NCBI GenBank assembly: GCA_002415025.1
Contig: DIBR01000029.1
Coordinates: 105,685-126,868 of the forward strand
DNA length: 21,184 nt
Direction: 5' to 3'
Source: Spongiibacteraceae bacterium UBA5047
GTDB lineage: Bacteria > Pseudomonadota > Gammaproteobacteria > Pseudomonadales > Spongiibacteraceae
Shown here: piece after piece, positions 13,306-21,184 of the stretch
How positions within the stretch are numbered: position 1 is the stretch's first letter
Layout of the letters: the number at the start of each line of letters is the position of its first letter
Notes under the pieces: generated by a model
What the model was told of the DNA's origin: nothing
The model's input: only the letters and a program-made list of their open reading frames with translations
Databases searched by the model: none
Position numbers and translations under genes: made by a program

Positions 13306-16300
13306 CTAGGATCGCGGGTTTTCAAGGTACTGCAACACGGCAGCTTTCAACTTTTCTGAACGCTTTTGCAGCGCGCTTATGATGGATTCTGTCTGCAGGT
13401 ACAAGCAAGGCACAAGCACCAGAGTCACCAGCGTTGCAAATACAACCCCGAAGGCCAACGAGACCACCATCGGTTTCAGGAACTGAGCCTGTGTGCTTCC
13501 CTCCAGCATAATCGGCCCAAGGCCGATAAACGTTGTCATGGACGTGAGTACAATCGGGCGAAAGCGGCTGCGTGTCGCTTCCAGAATCGCTTCGCGAAGG
13601 GGGAGCTTTTCCTGTCTGAGCGTATTAACGCGATCAATGAGCACCAGATTGTCGTTTACCACAACGCCGGCGCAGGCGATCATGCCCAATACCGAAAACA
13701 TCGCCAGTTCCTGTTGCAATAGCAGGTGGCCTATCAAGCCGCCGATAAACCCGAAGGGTATCGCGATCATAATCAATATGGGCTGCCAGTAAGAACTGAA
13801 TACAATGGCCATCAGCCCGAAGCTCAGAATCAGCGCCATTATCATGAGCTGCAAGGTGCGGGTCATAAATTCTGACTGCTGCTGTTGTTCACCGGCCTTC
13901 TGTACAGTGGCCCCCGGAAAATCCCTGCCCCAACTTTCCTGATGTGCAGCGACCAGTGAGGCAATGGTGGCGCCTGCGCTAAAGCCGGGCTGAATGTCGG
14001 CGGTGATTGTGGCGACCTGGGTTCTGTCTTTGCGCGTGATGGCACTATAGCCGGGGCGGTAGTCCAGGCGGGCTACTTCGCTGAAGGGTATTTCAATACC
14101 TTCACTATTGCGGATGCGCATATTGCGCAGGTCCTGAATGGAGTCGCGCTCCGCGCGGGGATAACGCACCATAACCCTCACGTCTTCACGCAAGCGCGGT
14201 ATTTTTTGCGCTTCAATGCCATAAAAGCCGTGCCTGACTTGTTGCGCAAGCTGCTCTTCAAAGACTCCGGAGGCCGGTGCATTAGGCAGGAGTGACACGT
14301 CTATTTCTGTTAGCGGGTCTTCCAGCGAATTGATGACATCAAACACTCCGGGGTAGCTTGCCAGCTGATCTGCTACGCGCTGTGAAAATTCGCTGAGTTC
14401 CTCCTGGTTGGCCGCCGTAACCTCGAGCGCAATGGCCTGACCGAGGGGTACTATGGTGAAACTGAAATCTACGCTACTGGCATTGGGTAAGGGGCCGATC
14501 AGGTCGCGCCACTGATTGCGAATATCCACAAGGGGCGTTGACAGCTGCTCGGTGTTCAGTAATTCCAGATTGACGCGAATCTGGTTGTTGTAGGCAACAG
14601 ATTCTATGTCGCCGGCGTAAATTTTGCCGTCGCTGTTCAAGGCGGCCTTTATGCTATTTACAGCCGTAACGATGTGATTCGTCGTTTTCTCAACTTCAGA
14701 AAACGGGGTGCCGTCGCGCAACGTCACGGTTGCCAGAATATTGTCGCCGGGCACGCGTGGAAAGAAGCCTGATTTTATCCAGCCGCCAACCAGAAAAGAC
14801 AGCACCAGTGAAAAAACCATCGCAAAGGCAATGATCGTTGTGCCTTTGTTGTCAATGGCCTTGTGCAGGAAGGGCTGGTAAATACTCTCCGATACCTTGT
14901 TCAATCCGCTGGCAAAGCGTGCGCGAATGGCCTCTAACCCACCGAGGAATCGATAGCGTCCTGTCTGTTCCGGCGGCATATGGGCCAGATGAGCCGGTAG
15001 AATAAGCAGAGCTTCTACCAGGGAAAATAGCAGGGCGAGCACAACCACATCGGCGAGATTGGGGGGTTCGGCTATCTCTTCGGGCAAAAAGTAGAAGGGT
15101 AGAAAAAATATGATCGTCGACAATACGGCAAATACGACGGGCTTCATGACCATTTCAGCGCCGGCAATCGCATTTTCAGCGCCGCTGATACCCGCTCGCT
15201 GTTGCTGGGCGTAGATGGATTCACCGACGATGATGGCGTCATCGACCACGATCCCGAGTATAAGAATAAAGGCGAACAGGCTTACCATATTGAGGCTGGT
15301 GCCCAGAACCGGCAGCAACCAGATCGCGCCGAGAAAGGCGACGGCGATGCCGGTGCAAACCCAGAATGCCAGCAGCGGTCGCAAGAACAGTAACAGCAGG
15401 ATAAAAACCAGCGCCAAACCGCCGGCGCCGTTGCCCAGCAAGGTTTGAAAGCGGTCTGCAAAAGGTATCGACATATCGCGCCACACGCGCAGTGACACGC
15501 CCTGGGGCAAATGCTGCCGCGCCTGTTCAACGAAGGCGTTGACTTGCTCCGAGGTGCGCATGACGTCGGGGTTGTTGGTAACGTACACGTCGATCGCGAG
15601 CGAGGGTTGCCCACTGAAGTCTGCGACGACATTAACCTCTTCAAAGCCGTCCTGAATATCGGCAATGTCGCCAATCAGCAGGCGGCTGCCGTCGTCGCGG
15701 GTCAGTATGGGAATCGCCGCAAAGTCTTTGGCCTGGTAACGCTGGTGTTTGCTCTGTATGCGCAGGTCACCATCAGCCGTTAACAGCTTGCCGGTAGAGA
15801 GGTTGAGTGAACTGCGGCGAACGGCATTGGCAACATCGGTAAGCTGGAGGCCGTGCTTTCGCAGTTCGCTTTCAGGTACTTCAATGGCCAGTTCATAATT
15901 ACGCGGACTTCTTAATTCCACAATGGAAACGTCGGGAAGCGCAGCAATTTTTTCGCGCAAATCCAGCCCAAGCTCTTTGAGTTCAGCCTCGGGCAAGCTG
16001 CCATAGAGCGCAAGGCTGATCATGCGGCTACGCCAGCGACGTTCGCTGATGAGTGGTGGTTCGGCATCACCGGGGAAACTGTTGATGGATTCAACACGGC
16101 TCTTTATGTCATTCAACAGGCGGGAAGGGCTGGTGCCGCTTTCAACATCAATGACCACCGTTGCGGCGCCTTCGGTCGCCGTTGACCGAAACTCGCTAAT
16201 GCCATCGAGGTCGCTGATAGCTTCTTCGATGCGCAGCACAATCTGCTTTTCAACTTCGGCGGGGTTAGCGCCCGGGTAGACCATGCTGATTTCAATCTGA

Positions 16301-16431
16301 TTGAGCTTTCGCTGCGGGAAGAATTCCTTGTCGAGCTGCGGTAGCGTGCTGATGCCGCCGATAAAAATGAGCAGCATCAGCAAGTTTGCAGCAATCGGGT
16401 TTTGGACAAACCAGCGTATCAGGGGAGACAT
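13306..16431 (-). CDS. RND efflux pump inner-membrane transporter (AcrB-like superfamily)
   Basis: 1041-aa RND permease of usual length. TM1 lies at about residues 12-30 (NPIAANLLMLLIFIGG), followed by a large periplasmic porter domain to about 330. TM2-TM6 include the proton-relay pair in GIVVDDAIIVGES (D397, D398), then the second periplasmic domain and a mirrored TM7-TM12 ending LVTLVLVPCLYL. The gene starts 3 nt after the adaptor stop. It is a proton-driven exporter; the substrate (drug, solvent, lipid) is not readable. No outer-membrane channel gene is adjacent, so a TolC-like protein from elsewhere would be needed. It converges with the SDR gene with a 26-nt gap. Confidence 0.95.
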   Translation of the reverse strand: MSPLIRWFVQNPIAANLLMLLIFIGGISTLPQLDKEFFPQRKLNQIEISMVYPGANPAEVEKQIVLRIEEAISDLDGISEFRSTATEGAATVVIDVESGTSPSRLLNDIKSRVESINSFPGDAEPPLISERRWRSRMISLALYGSLPEAELKELGLDLREKIAALPDVSIVELRSPRNYELAIEVPESELRKHGLQLTDVANAVRRSSLNLSTGKLLTADGDLRIQSKHQRYQAKDFAAIPILTRDDGSRLLIGDIADIQDGFEEVNVVADFSGQPSLAIDVYVTNNPDVMRTSEQVNAFVEQARQHLPQGVSLRVWRDMSIPFADRFQTLLGNGAGGLALVFILLLLFLRPLLAFWVCTGIAVAFLGAIWLLPVLGTSLNMVSLFAFILILGIVVDDAIIVGESIYAQQQRAGISGAENAIAGAEMVMKPVVFAVLSTIIFFLPFYFLPEEIAEPPNLADVVVLALLFSLVEALLILPAHLAHMPPEQTGRYRFLGGLEAIRARFASGLNKVSESIYQPFLHKAIDNKGTTIIAFAMVFSLVLSFLVGGWIKSGFFPRVPGDNILATVTLRDGTPFSEVEKTTNHIVTAVNSIKAALNSDGKIYAGDIESVAYNNQIRVNLELLNTEQLSTPLVDIRNQWRDLIGPLPNASSVDFSFTIVPLGQAIALEVTAANQEELSEFSQRVADQLASYPGVFDVINSLEDPLTEIDVSLLPNAPASGVFEEQLAQQVRHGFYGIEAQKIPRLREDVRVMVRYPRAERDSIQDLRNMRIRNSEGIEIPFSEVARLDYRPGYSAITRKDRTQVATITADIQPGFSAGATIASLVAAHQESWGRDFPGATVQKAGEQQQQSEFMTRTLQLMIMALILSFGLMAIVFSSYWQPILIMIAIPFGFIGGLIGHLLLQQELAMFSVLGMIACAGVVVNDNLVLIDRVNTLRQEKLPLREAILEATRSRFRPIVLTSMTTFIGLGPIMLEGSTQAQFLKPMVVSLAFGVVFATLVTLVLVPCLYLQTESIISALQKRSEKLKAAVLQYLENPRS

Positions 16432-16434
16432 GAT

Positions 16435-17598
16435 TTAATCCTGTTCGCTATGCACAGGCATGCCAGCGAGAGGGCGTGCAATGTAGGAGGTAATCACCTT
16501 GAGTGCAGGCGCGTCGCCGCCGACGGAAACAATCAGCTCGTCCATATCGGTTGCGAGTACCTGAGCATCAGTAATGGCCAGTCGCTGGTTGTTATCAACG
16601 AGCCAAAGTTGGTCGCGAGCGCGCAGTGCATCGGCGGGAATGCGAAGGGTGCGGGCGAATAATTTGCCGGTCAGCGTTGCCTCAACAAACTGGCCCGCAA
16701 ACAGTGAAGTGCTTTGCTCGGGCAGTTGCAGGTCGGCAACCAGATACAGGAATCGTGATTGCGGATCGGCGGCGGCTTCCAGTCGGGTAATGCGCGTGTT
16801 GATTTGTTCGCCGTTTGCGCCGCGTATAATCGCGTTTATGCCTTCGCCCACCGGCGGGAGTAGTGCGAGCTCCCGGCTACTGACAGGCAGTCTCAGTTCA
16901 AGCCAGCGTGTATCAACCACACTGCCAATCTGCCCTCCCGCGGGCAGGTACTGTCCGAGCTGGGTGTTCACCGCATTAACTACGCCGGCAAAGGGCGCTT
17001 TAATTGTCGCGCGCTCCAGATTAAGTTGCGCCCGCTCGAGCTTGGCCCGGGCAGCAGCGACGGCGGCCTCGGCGCTGGCGAGTTGTGGTTTGCGCAGGAA
17101 CAGGTCATTGGCCTCGGGGCTGCCGAGGTCTCGCCATTCGCGTTTGGCTTGACGGGTTCGGCCAAGCTCCACCGACAGCAATTGTCTGCTTTCAGCCAAC
17201 TGGGCCTCGGCTTCCTTGACCGCTATGGCGTAATCGCGTGGGTCGATCTGGATCAGTACCTCGCCCTGGCTAACCGCCTGGCCGCGGGCAAAAGCCTCGC
17301 TCACCCGGGTCACTGCACCGCTGACTTGTGCGGTTAACAGGGTTTCCCGGCGGCTTTCCAGTGTGCCCTGGGTCGTGACTTCGACGGGGCGGGGTTGCGC
17401 TTGTACGCCAATATAGTCAATGCGCGGTGCCGGGGCGGGTTCCCGGGGGCCGGCCTGCGGTTGCGGCTTGCCGGTAACAATTATAAAAGACAGGCTCAGG
17501 CCGCCAATAACCAGCAGCGCGGGTAGACGATAGCGTTTTATACCTTTGGTAGTCGCTGTATTCTCACTGGCTTTGTCTGCTCTGCTGCCCGGTGCCAT
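16435..17598 (-). CDS. RND periplasmic adaptor (membrane fusion protein)
   Basis: 387-aa HlyD/AcrA-type adaptor. It has a short cytoplasmic stretch, one N-terminal transmembrane anchor (about residues 25-42) and no lipobox. A lipoyl half follows (TLESRRETLLTAQVSG...GEVLIQIDPRDY), then a helical hairpin rich in Ala/Glu/Arg (about 118-197), the second lipoyl half (ATIKAPFAGVVNAVNTQLGQYL) and beta-barrel and membrane-proximal domains. It is first in a two-gene unit with the RND pump and is divergent from the operon beginning at 17726. The start at 17598 is the first ATG and places the anchor near the N-terminus. Confidence 0.93.
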   Translation of the reverse strand: MAPGSRADKASENTATTKGIKRYRLPALLVIGGLSLSFIIVTGKPQPQAGPREPAPAPRIDYIGVQAQPRPVEVTTQGTLESRRETLLTAQVSGAVTRVSEAFARGQAVSQGEVLIQIDPRDYAIAVKEAEAQLAESRQLLSVELGRTRQAKREWRDLGSPEANDLFLRKPQLASAEAAVAAARAKLERAQLNLERATIKAPFAGVVNAVNTQLGQYLPAGGQIGSVVDTRWLELRLPVSSRELALLPPVGEGINAIIRGANGEQINTRITRLEAAADPQSRFLYLVADLQLPEQSTSLFAGQFVEATLTGKLFARTLRIPADALRARDQLWLVDNNQRLAITDAQVLATDMDELIVSVGGDAPALKVITSYIARPLAGMPVHSEQD

Positions 17599-17637
17599 GT
17601 GGTGTTACCCCGTTGTGCGTGTTGTTATGTGGCTTGC

Positions 17638-17670
17638 TTGAGAATGAAAAGATATAAAGATAATATATTA
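17638..17670 (+). promoter_or_regulatory. Promoter and small palindrome in the divergent gap
   Basis: TTGAGA (17638-17643), a 17-nt spacer and TAATAT (17661-17666) form a possible sigma70 promoter for the plus-strand operon. The -10 lies within the perfect 10-bp palindrome TAATATATTA (17661-17670), which could be a repressor site or chance AT-rich sequence. Confidence 0.4.
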
Positions 17671-17725
17671 GAACAAATGGTCTGTCATCGCTTGGTGCCT
17701 GCCTGGAAATTACCGGAATGTAACC

Positions 17726-18388
17726 ATGAATGAATATCTGCTCCTGCAATTCGCCCACATTATCGCCTTTGTCTATTGGCTGGGGGGCGATTTGGGTACG
17801 TTTATCGCCAGTCGCTACGTAGTGAATGACTCGCTGGGTACGGAAGCACGCGCCACCGCGCTAAAAATCATGCTGGCCTGCGATCAGGGCCCCAAGCTGG
17901 CGATGCCCCTGATTCTGCCGCTGGGTATTCATATGACGGTAATCACGGGCCTGATGCGACTGCCGGCCTGGGGCTTAGTCCTCGTGTGGCTGCTGGCCGC
18001 AATCTGGTTCACGAATGTGTTGGTGTTGTATTTCAATGAGGGCAAGGCCTTTACCCAGCGTCTGTCGAAGGCGGATTTACTATTTCGCATTGCGGTAGTG
18101 ATTGCGCTCATTGTCTTGGCGTTGGTGGGGCTGGGTGAAAGCTCGCTGATCGCCGCCAATTGGGTGTCATGGAAGTTGCTGGTATTTGCTGCGCTGGTCA
18201 GTTGCGGCATCGCCATACGAATCAATCTCAAGCCCTTTGTGCCCGCCTTTGTGAAGCTGATGAGCGAGGGGCCGAGTGAGCCCGTCAATGCGGCGATGCG
18301 TGATTCTGTTGCGCGTTGCCGACCTTTTGTATGGACGATTTGGGCGGGGTTGTTTTTGAACGCGGCCATTGGTTTGCATTTAATCTGA
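17726..18388 (+). CDS. Polytopic membrane protein with conserved-looking His (CopD/HemJ-like)
   Basis: 220-aa integral membrane protein with about six hydrophobic segments (roughly 5-27, 58-78, 81-102, 119-137, 148-165 and 200-219). TM1 contains H11 followed by WLGG (18-21), and TM2 contains H69. The pattern His...W-x-G-G near the first helix resembles CopD copper-uptake and HemJ-type haem-binding membrane proteins, but similarity is only pattern-level. It is the first gene of a four-gene operon with a GST and two hydrolases. The ATG has GGAA 8 nt upstream. Function uncertain. Confidence 0.8.
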   Translation: MNEYLLLQFAHIIAFVYWLGGDLGTFIASRYVVNDSLGTEARATALKIMLACDQGPKLAMPLILPLGIHMTVITGLMRLPAWGLVLVWLLAAIWFTNVLVLYFNEGKAFTQRLSKADLLFRIAVVIALIVLALVGLGESSLIAANWVSWKLLVFAALVSCGIAIRINLKPFVPAFVKLMSEGPSEPVNAAMRDSVARCRPFVWTIWAGLFLNAAIGLHLI

Positions 18389-18404
18389 ACGGTTGGAAAA
18401 AATA

Positions 18405-19061
18405 ATGAGTGACCTGATCCTGTACAGCTTGCCCCATTCCCCGTATGCGGCCCGTGTGCGCATGCAACTCAACCTGAAAGGTATTGCTGCTGCCATCGAG
18501 GCACCACCGGAAGGACTCGGCTCGGCCTCTTTCAAGGCACTGACGCCCACGGGCAAAGTACCGGTGCTGAAAGCAGGCGATCAGCATCTACCCGAATCGA
18601 TCGCCATTATGGAGTTTCTGGAAGAGCGTTATCCGGAGCCTGCGTTACTGCAGGGCAGCGATCTTGAGCGCGGCTGGTGCCGCTCGGCTACCCGCTTTGT
18701 GGATTTAGGATTGGCGCCTGCGTTATTTCCACTGTTTTCACAGTTGCGCGCCAAACCCAGAGATGAGGCGCTGATCGAGCGGTCGCTGGTTGAAATGAAA
18801 AAGCAACTTTCAATCCTGTCGCAATTTATCGAGCGTTCACCTGCGCCTTTGCTTGACGCAAAAGCGCCAGCCTTTTTCGACTGTGTGCTCACGCCGGTTA
18901 TGTTCTATATCACCACTATTGCCCCCTTGTTTGGTGACAAAACCATACTTGAAGGGCAGGAACCGTTGGCGACCTGGTGGGCGGATATTCAGGAACATGC
19001 TCAGGTCAGCAAGCTGCTCGACGAAATGCGCGCCGGCTTGGCCGCCATGATGGGCGGCTAG
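18405..19061 (+). CDS. Glutathione S-transferase-like protein
   Basis: 218-aa protein with an N-terminal thioredoxin-like domain: LILYSLPHSPYAARVRMQLN with S12 in the usual catalytic Ser/Tyr/Cys region, TGKVPVL (cis-Pro loop) and ESIAIMEFLEERYP (the glutathione gamma-glutamyl-binding Glu-Ser). An all-helical C-terminal domain follows. The start at 18405 gives a standard GST N-terminus and has GGAAAA upstream; a TTG 12 nt earlier is less likely. It resembles zeta/maleylacetoacetate-isomerase-like GSTs in length and N-terminal motif, but the subclass is not certain. It begins 16 nt after the membrane protein and ends directly at the GTG start of the next gene. Confidence 0.9.
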   Translation: MSDLILYSLPHSPYAARVRMQLNLKGIAAAIEAPPEGLGSASFKALTPTGKVPVLKAGDQHLPESIAIMEFLEERYPEPALLQGSDLERGWCRSATRFVDLGLAPALFPLFSQLRAKPRDEALIERSLVEMKKQLSILSQFIERSPAPLLDAKAPAFFDCVLTPVMFYITTIAPLFGDKTILEGQEPLATWWADIQEHAQVSKLLDEMRAGLAAMMGG

Positions 19062-20027
19062 GTGAACGTACTGCGATCGCTTTTGCGAGGCCTGGGCTGG
19101 ATGTTGGCTGGCCTTATTGTACTTGCGGCTGTTTACGGTATGTGGAGTGCCTGGGCCTATCGGGATTTAGCACCGGACGATGTGCTGGCTCGCTATGGCG
19201 GCGACAATGTGCACCGCGTTGAGCTGGAAGGGCAGCCATTGTATTACCGGCTCGACGGACCGCCTGTCGGCAGCGCGCCCGTGGTTCTGCTGGTACATTC
19301 CCACTACTTCGATTCGCGGATGTTTGATGGCTGGACGCAGGTTCTTCAGCAGGATTTCACGGTTGTGCGCTTTGATATGACCAGTCACGGGCTGACTGGC
19401 CCTGATGTGACGAACGACTACAGTATGGCGCGCAGCCTGTGGCTGATGGATGGGCTGCTTTCGCATCTTGGCGTGTCGAAAGTAGCCGTTGTCGGTTCGT
19501 CGCTGGGCGGCAATATGGCCTTTCACTGGGCCGCACAATACCCGGAACGCGTTTCCCATCTCGTGCTGGCAAACTCTGGTGGTTTAAAGCGAGAACAAAA
19601 CAGCAAGCGCAGCGCCGCCGGCATTGCGCCGTGGTTTTATCGGGTTTTTTACTTTGTGCCCGAAGTTGCCTACCGCAAGTTTTTGCAGTGGATGATAGTG
19701 GACGATACGCGGGTCGATGATGGTTTGGTCGAGGGCTTTCACGCCATGTTCCGGCGCGAGGGCAACCGCCAGGCCGAGATGGAGCGGATGCGCACTTTCG
19801 ATGTTGGCAATCCTGATCCTATTCTGGCGTCTGTTACCGCGCCGACGCTCTTGCTCTGGGGAGAAGACAACCCCCAATTGCCGGCGGCATTGGTAGGCGA
19901 TTTTCGGCAGCGTCTGAGTGCTGCCGAGCGCGTTAACAGCATTGTCTATCCGGGTGTCGGCCATGTGCTGCCATTGGAAAGCCCTCATCAGGCAGCGAAC
20001 GATATTCTGAACTTTTTGCAGGACTAG
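19062..20027 (+). CDS. Membrane-anchored alpha/beta hydrolase
   Basis: 321-aa alpha/beta hydrolase with an N-terminal hydrophobic anchor (about residues 11-28). The GTG start follows the GST stop with no gap, indicating translational coupling. The catalytic triad reads S147 in VVGSSLGG, D269 in LLLWGEDNPQLP and H301 in PGVGHVLPLE. The usual HG oxyanion motif is HSHYFDS here (79-85). The class is that of esterases, haloperoxidase-like and ring-fission hydrolases (for example C-C hydrolases); the substrate is unknown. The catalytic domain would face the periplasm if the anchor is N-in. Confidence 0.9.
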   Translation: MNVLRSLLRGLGWMLAGLIVLAAVYGMWSAWAYRDLAPDDVLARYGGDNVHRVELEGQPLYYRLDGPPVGSAPVVLLVHSHYFDSRMFDGWTQVLQQDFTVVRFDMTSHGLTGPDVTNDYSMARSLWLMDGLLSHLGVSKVAVVGSSLGGNMAFHWAAQYPERVSHLVLANSGGLKREQNSKRSAAGIAPWFYRVFYFVPEVAYRKFLQWMIVDDTRVDDGLVEGFHAMFRREGNRQAEMERMRTFDVGNPDPILASVTAPTLLLWGEDNPQLPAALVGDFRQRLSAAERVNSIVYPGVGHVLPLESPHQAANDILNFLQD

Positions 20028-20030
20028 CCT

Positions 20031-21068
20031 ATGGCAAGGTTTTTCGGTCAGGCGGTGCGCCGCCTCTCGCTGGCGGCTTTGATTTTTCTGGTCGCATGTG
20101 GCGGCGAACCACCGGTGTTGCCAGCCGCCAAACCCCTGACGATGGAAAAGGCTGTCGCTGCGTCGATCCCTTATATCACGCCAGGGTCTCACAACATTAC
20201 CTCCCCGGTAGAACAAACTCTGGCGGCCGATGAAAAGTACAGCTACGCCTTGCCGCTGCGCCTGTTGTTGCCTGAGAAGGGCGATTCGGATGACAAGGCA
20301 TGGCCGGTGATCGTGTTTTCCCACGGCAACTGGTCCGACGCAGATCGCTATGAACCCCTGCTGCGTTTCTGGGTGAGTCATGGCTATGCGGTGATTGCGC
20401 CAACGCATCTGGACGGACGCAGTATGGCGCGCGGAATATTCAATAGCCTGCGCTATGGTCAGCTGGGTCTGATTCGCGCGCGGGTAGAGGATGTACAGCG
20501 GATACTCGATTCCCTGTCAGCGATAGAACGGCGCACTCAAGCCAGCTTTGACCGAACTCGCATAGCCGTTGCCGGGCATTCGTTCGGCGCGTTCACTGCC
20601 CAGCAATTTGCCGGTGCCATTGCCAGCGATGAGGATGAAGTCGTTGCGGTAAGTGATCCGCGTGTGCGCGCGGTCATCGCGGTGTCACCGCCGGGACCGA
20701 TGTTTGATGTGATTCACGATAAAAGCTGGGTGGATATGCGTGGGCCGGTACTCACCACAACCGGCACCTGGGATTCCAACCCCCAGTTCTGGCCGGATTG
20801 GCGAATGCACCTGATGTCTTATGAACCCGCGCAAGCCGGTGGTCAGTATTCGCTGGTGATTGACGGCGCGGATCACTATCTGGGCAATTTGATATGCCGC
20901 CCGGAGCGGGAAGAGGCGCCTCAACACGATGCCTTGCGCATGGTGAATGCCGTTTCCCTGCAGTTTTTAGCGGCTTATTTGAATGATGATGCTAAGGCGA
21001 TGGCTTACTTGAAATCAGGGGTGCTTACTGAGCAGACGTCGGGCTTTGCGCAGGTAGAAAGTCGTTAG
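20031..21068 (+). CDS. Lipoprotein alpha/beta hydrolase (PAF-acetylhydrolase/dienelactone-hydrolase-like)
   Basis: 345-aa lipoprotein with lipobox FLVACG (C23) after a basic-hydrophobic signal. The hydrolase fold shows VIVFSHGNWSD (oxyanion region), nucleophile elbow AGHSFGAF (S184), an acid after beta-7 (GTWDSN, D248) and GADHYLGN (H282). This arrangement is similar to bacterial platelet-activating-factor-acetylhydrolase-like or chlorophyllase-like enzymes. It begins 3 nt after the preceding hydrolase with a Shine-Dalgarno (AGGAC) inside that gene's end, so it is the last gene of the operon. The residue after Cys is Gly, which does not suggest inner-membrane retention. Substrate unknown. Confidence 0.9.
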   Translation: MARFFGQAVRRLSLAALIFLVACGGEPPVLPAAKPLTMEKAVAASIPYITPGSHNITSPVEQTLAADEKYSYALPLRLLLPEKGDSDDKAWPVIVFSHGNWSDADRYEPLLRFWVSHGYAVIAPTHLDGRSMARGIFNSLRYGQLGLIRARVEDVQRILDSLSAIERRTQASFDRTRIAVAGHSFGAFTAQQFAGAIASDEDEVVAVSDPRVRAVIAVSPPGPMFDVIHDKSWVDMRGPVLTTTGTWDSNPQFWPDWRMHLMSYEPAQAGGQYSLVIDGADHYLGNLICRPEREEAPQHDALRMVNAVSLQFLAAYLNDDAKAMAYLKSGVLTEQTSGFAQVESR

Positions 21069-21091
21069 CAGCTCTTGTAACGGATACATTC

Positions 21092-21137
21092 GCCAGCAGG
21101 GCTGGCTCCCACACTTGTAGGAGCCGGCCCTGCTGGC
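21092..21137. repeat. Long REP-like hairpin at operon end
   Basis: Arms of 18 nt (21092-21109 and 21120-21137) pair over their whole length with one G-U wobble around a 10-nt loop. It starts 24 nt after the last stop codon. The GTAGGAGCCGGC...TGCTGGC style is that of the abundant REP-type repeats of Pseudomonas and relatives (from memory). No T-run follows, so it is more likely a 3'-end stabiliser or dispersed repeat than an intrinsic terminator. A further GTGGGAG string near 21167 may begin another copy. Confidence 0.7.
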
Positions 21138-21184
21138 AAATGCCCGCCGCGATGCCGAAGTGTTTGTGGGAGATTCTATGTTCG

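Noticed and set aside
19584..20408. 274-codon open frame on the minus strand
   Set aside because: Antisense to two hydrolase genes whose catalytic motifs are intact; no motifs of its own.
1..21184. CRISPR arrays, tRNA/rRNA genes, transposases, prophage genes
   Set aside because: No regularly spaced direct repeats, cloverleaf-like sequences or mobile-element proteins were seen.

Overview
The window looks like the chromosome of a free-living Gammaproteobacterium, possibly a marine Cellvibrionales/Halieaceae or Pseudomonas-like lineage. The evidence is the moderately GC-rich coding sequence, LeuC/LeuD and LysR proteins of proteobacterial type, an RND pump, and short dispersed palindromes (REP-like) of a kind common in this class. 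The genus cannot be fixed from the sequence alone. No tRNA, rRNA, CRISPR array, transposase or phage gene was seen.

Region 1 (1-6819) is a compact catabolic locus of six genes. Two are CaiB/BaiF family CoA-transferases (1128-2321 and 4694-5893), two are HMG-CoA-lyase-type aldolases (28-951 minus and 5905-6819), and two encode an aconitase-family hydratase resembling isopropylmalate dehydratase (leuC-like and leuD-like, 4493-2442 minus). The genes are arranged as two divergent units. The 12-base string TATAATGATATA lies in both divergent intergenic regions, each time as part of a larger inverted repeat. Known chemistry of these families suggests hydration or isomerisation of an unsaturated or alkyl-substituted C4-dicarboxylate (for example citraconate to citramalate), transfer of CoA to it, and retro-Claisen cleavage to a 2-oxoacid plus acetyl-CoA. 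The exact substrate is inferred.

Region 2 (6840-8477) holds a small zinc-ribbon membrane protein, a LysR regulator, and a divergent small secreted protein that ends in a strong intrinsic terminator. An 8+8 inverted repeat lies between the regulator and the secreted protein and is a good operator candidate.

Region 3 (8506-13279) contains a large surface lipoprotein that joins two cadherin/VCBS-like repeats to an S15/CocE-like alpha/beta hydrolase. Divergent from it is a two-gene unit: a canonical-looking LeuC translationally coupled (ATGA overlap) to a short-chain dehydrogenase. This unit has a recognisable sigma70 promoter and a leader of about 200 nt that ends in a perfect 11-bp hairpin plus T-run just before the leuC start. 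That is the architecture of transcription attenuation.

Region 4 (13306-17598, minus) is a two-gene RND efflux unit (periplasmic adaptor, then inner-membrane pump) with no outer-membrane channel beside it. Region 5 (17726-21068, plus) is a tight four-gene operon: a His-containing polytopic membrane protein, a glutathione-S-transferase-like protein, a membrane-anchored alpha/beta hydrolase and a lipoprotein alpha/beta hydrolase. The window ends in a long REP-like hairpin.
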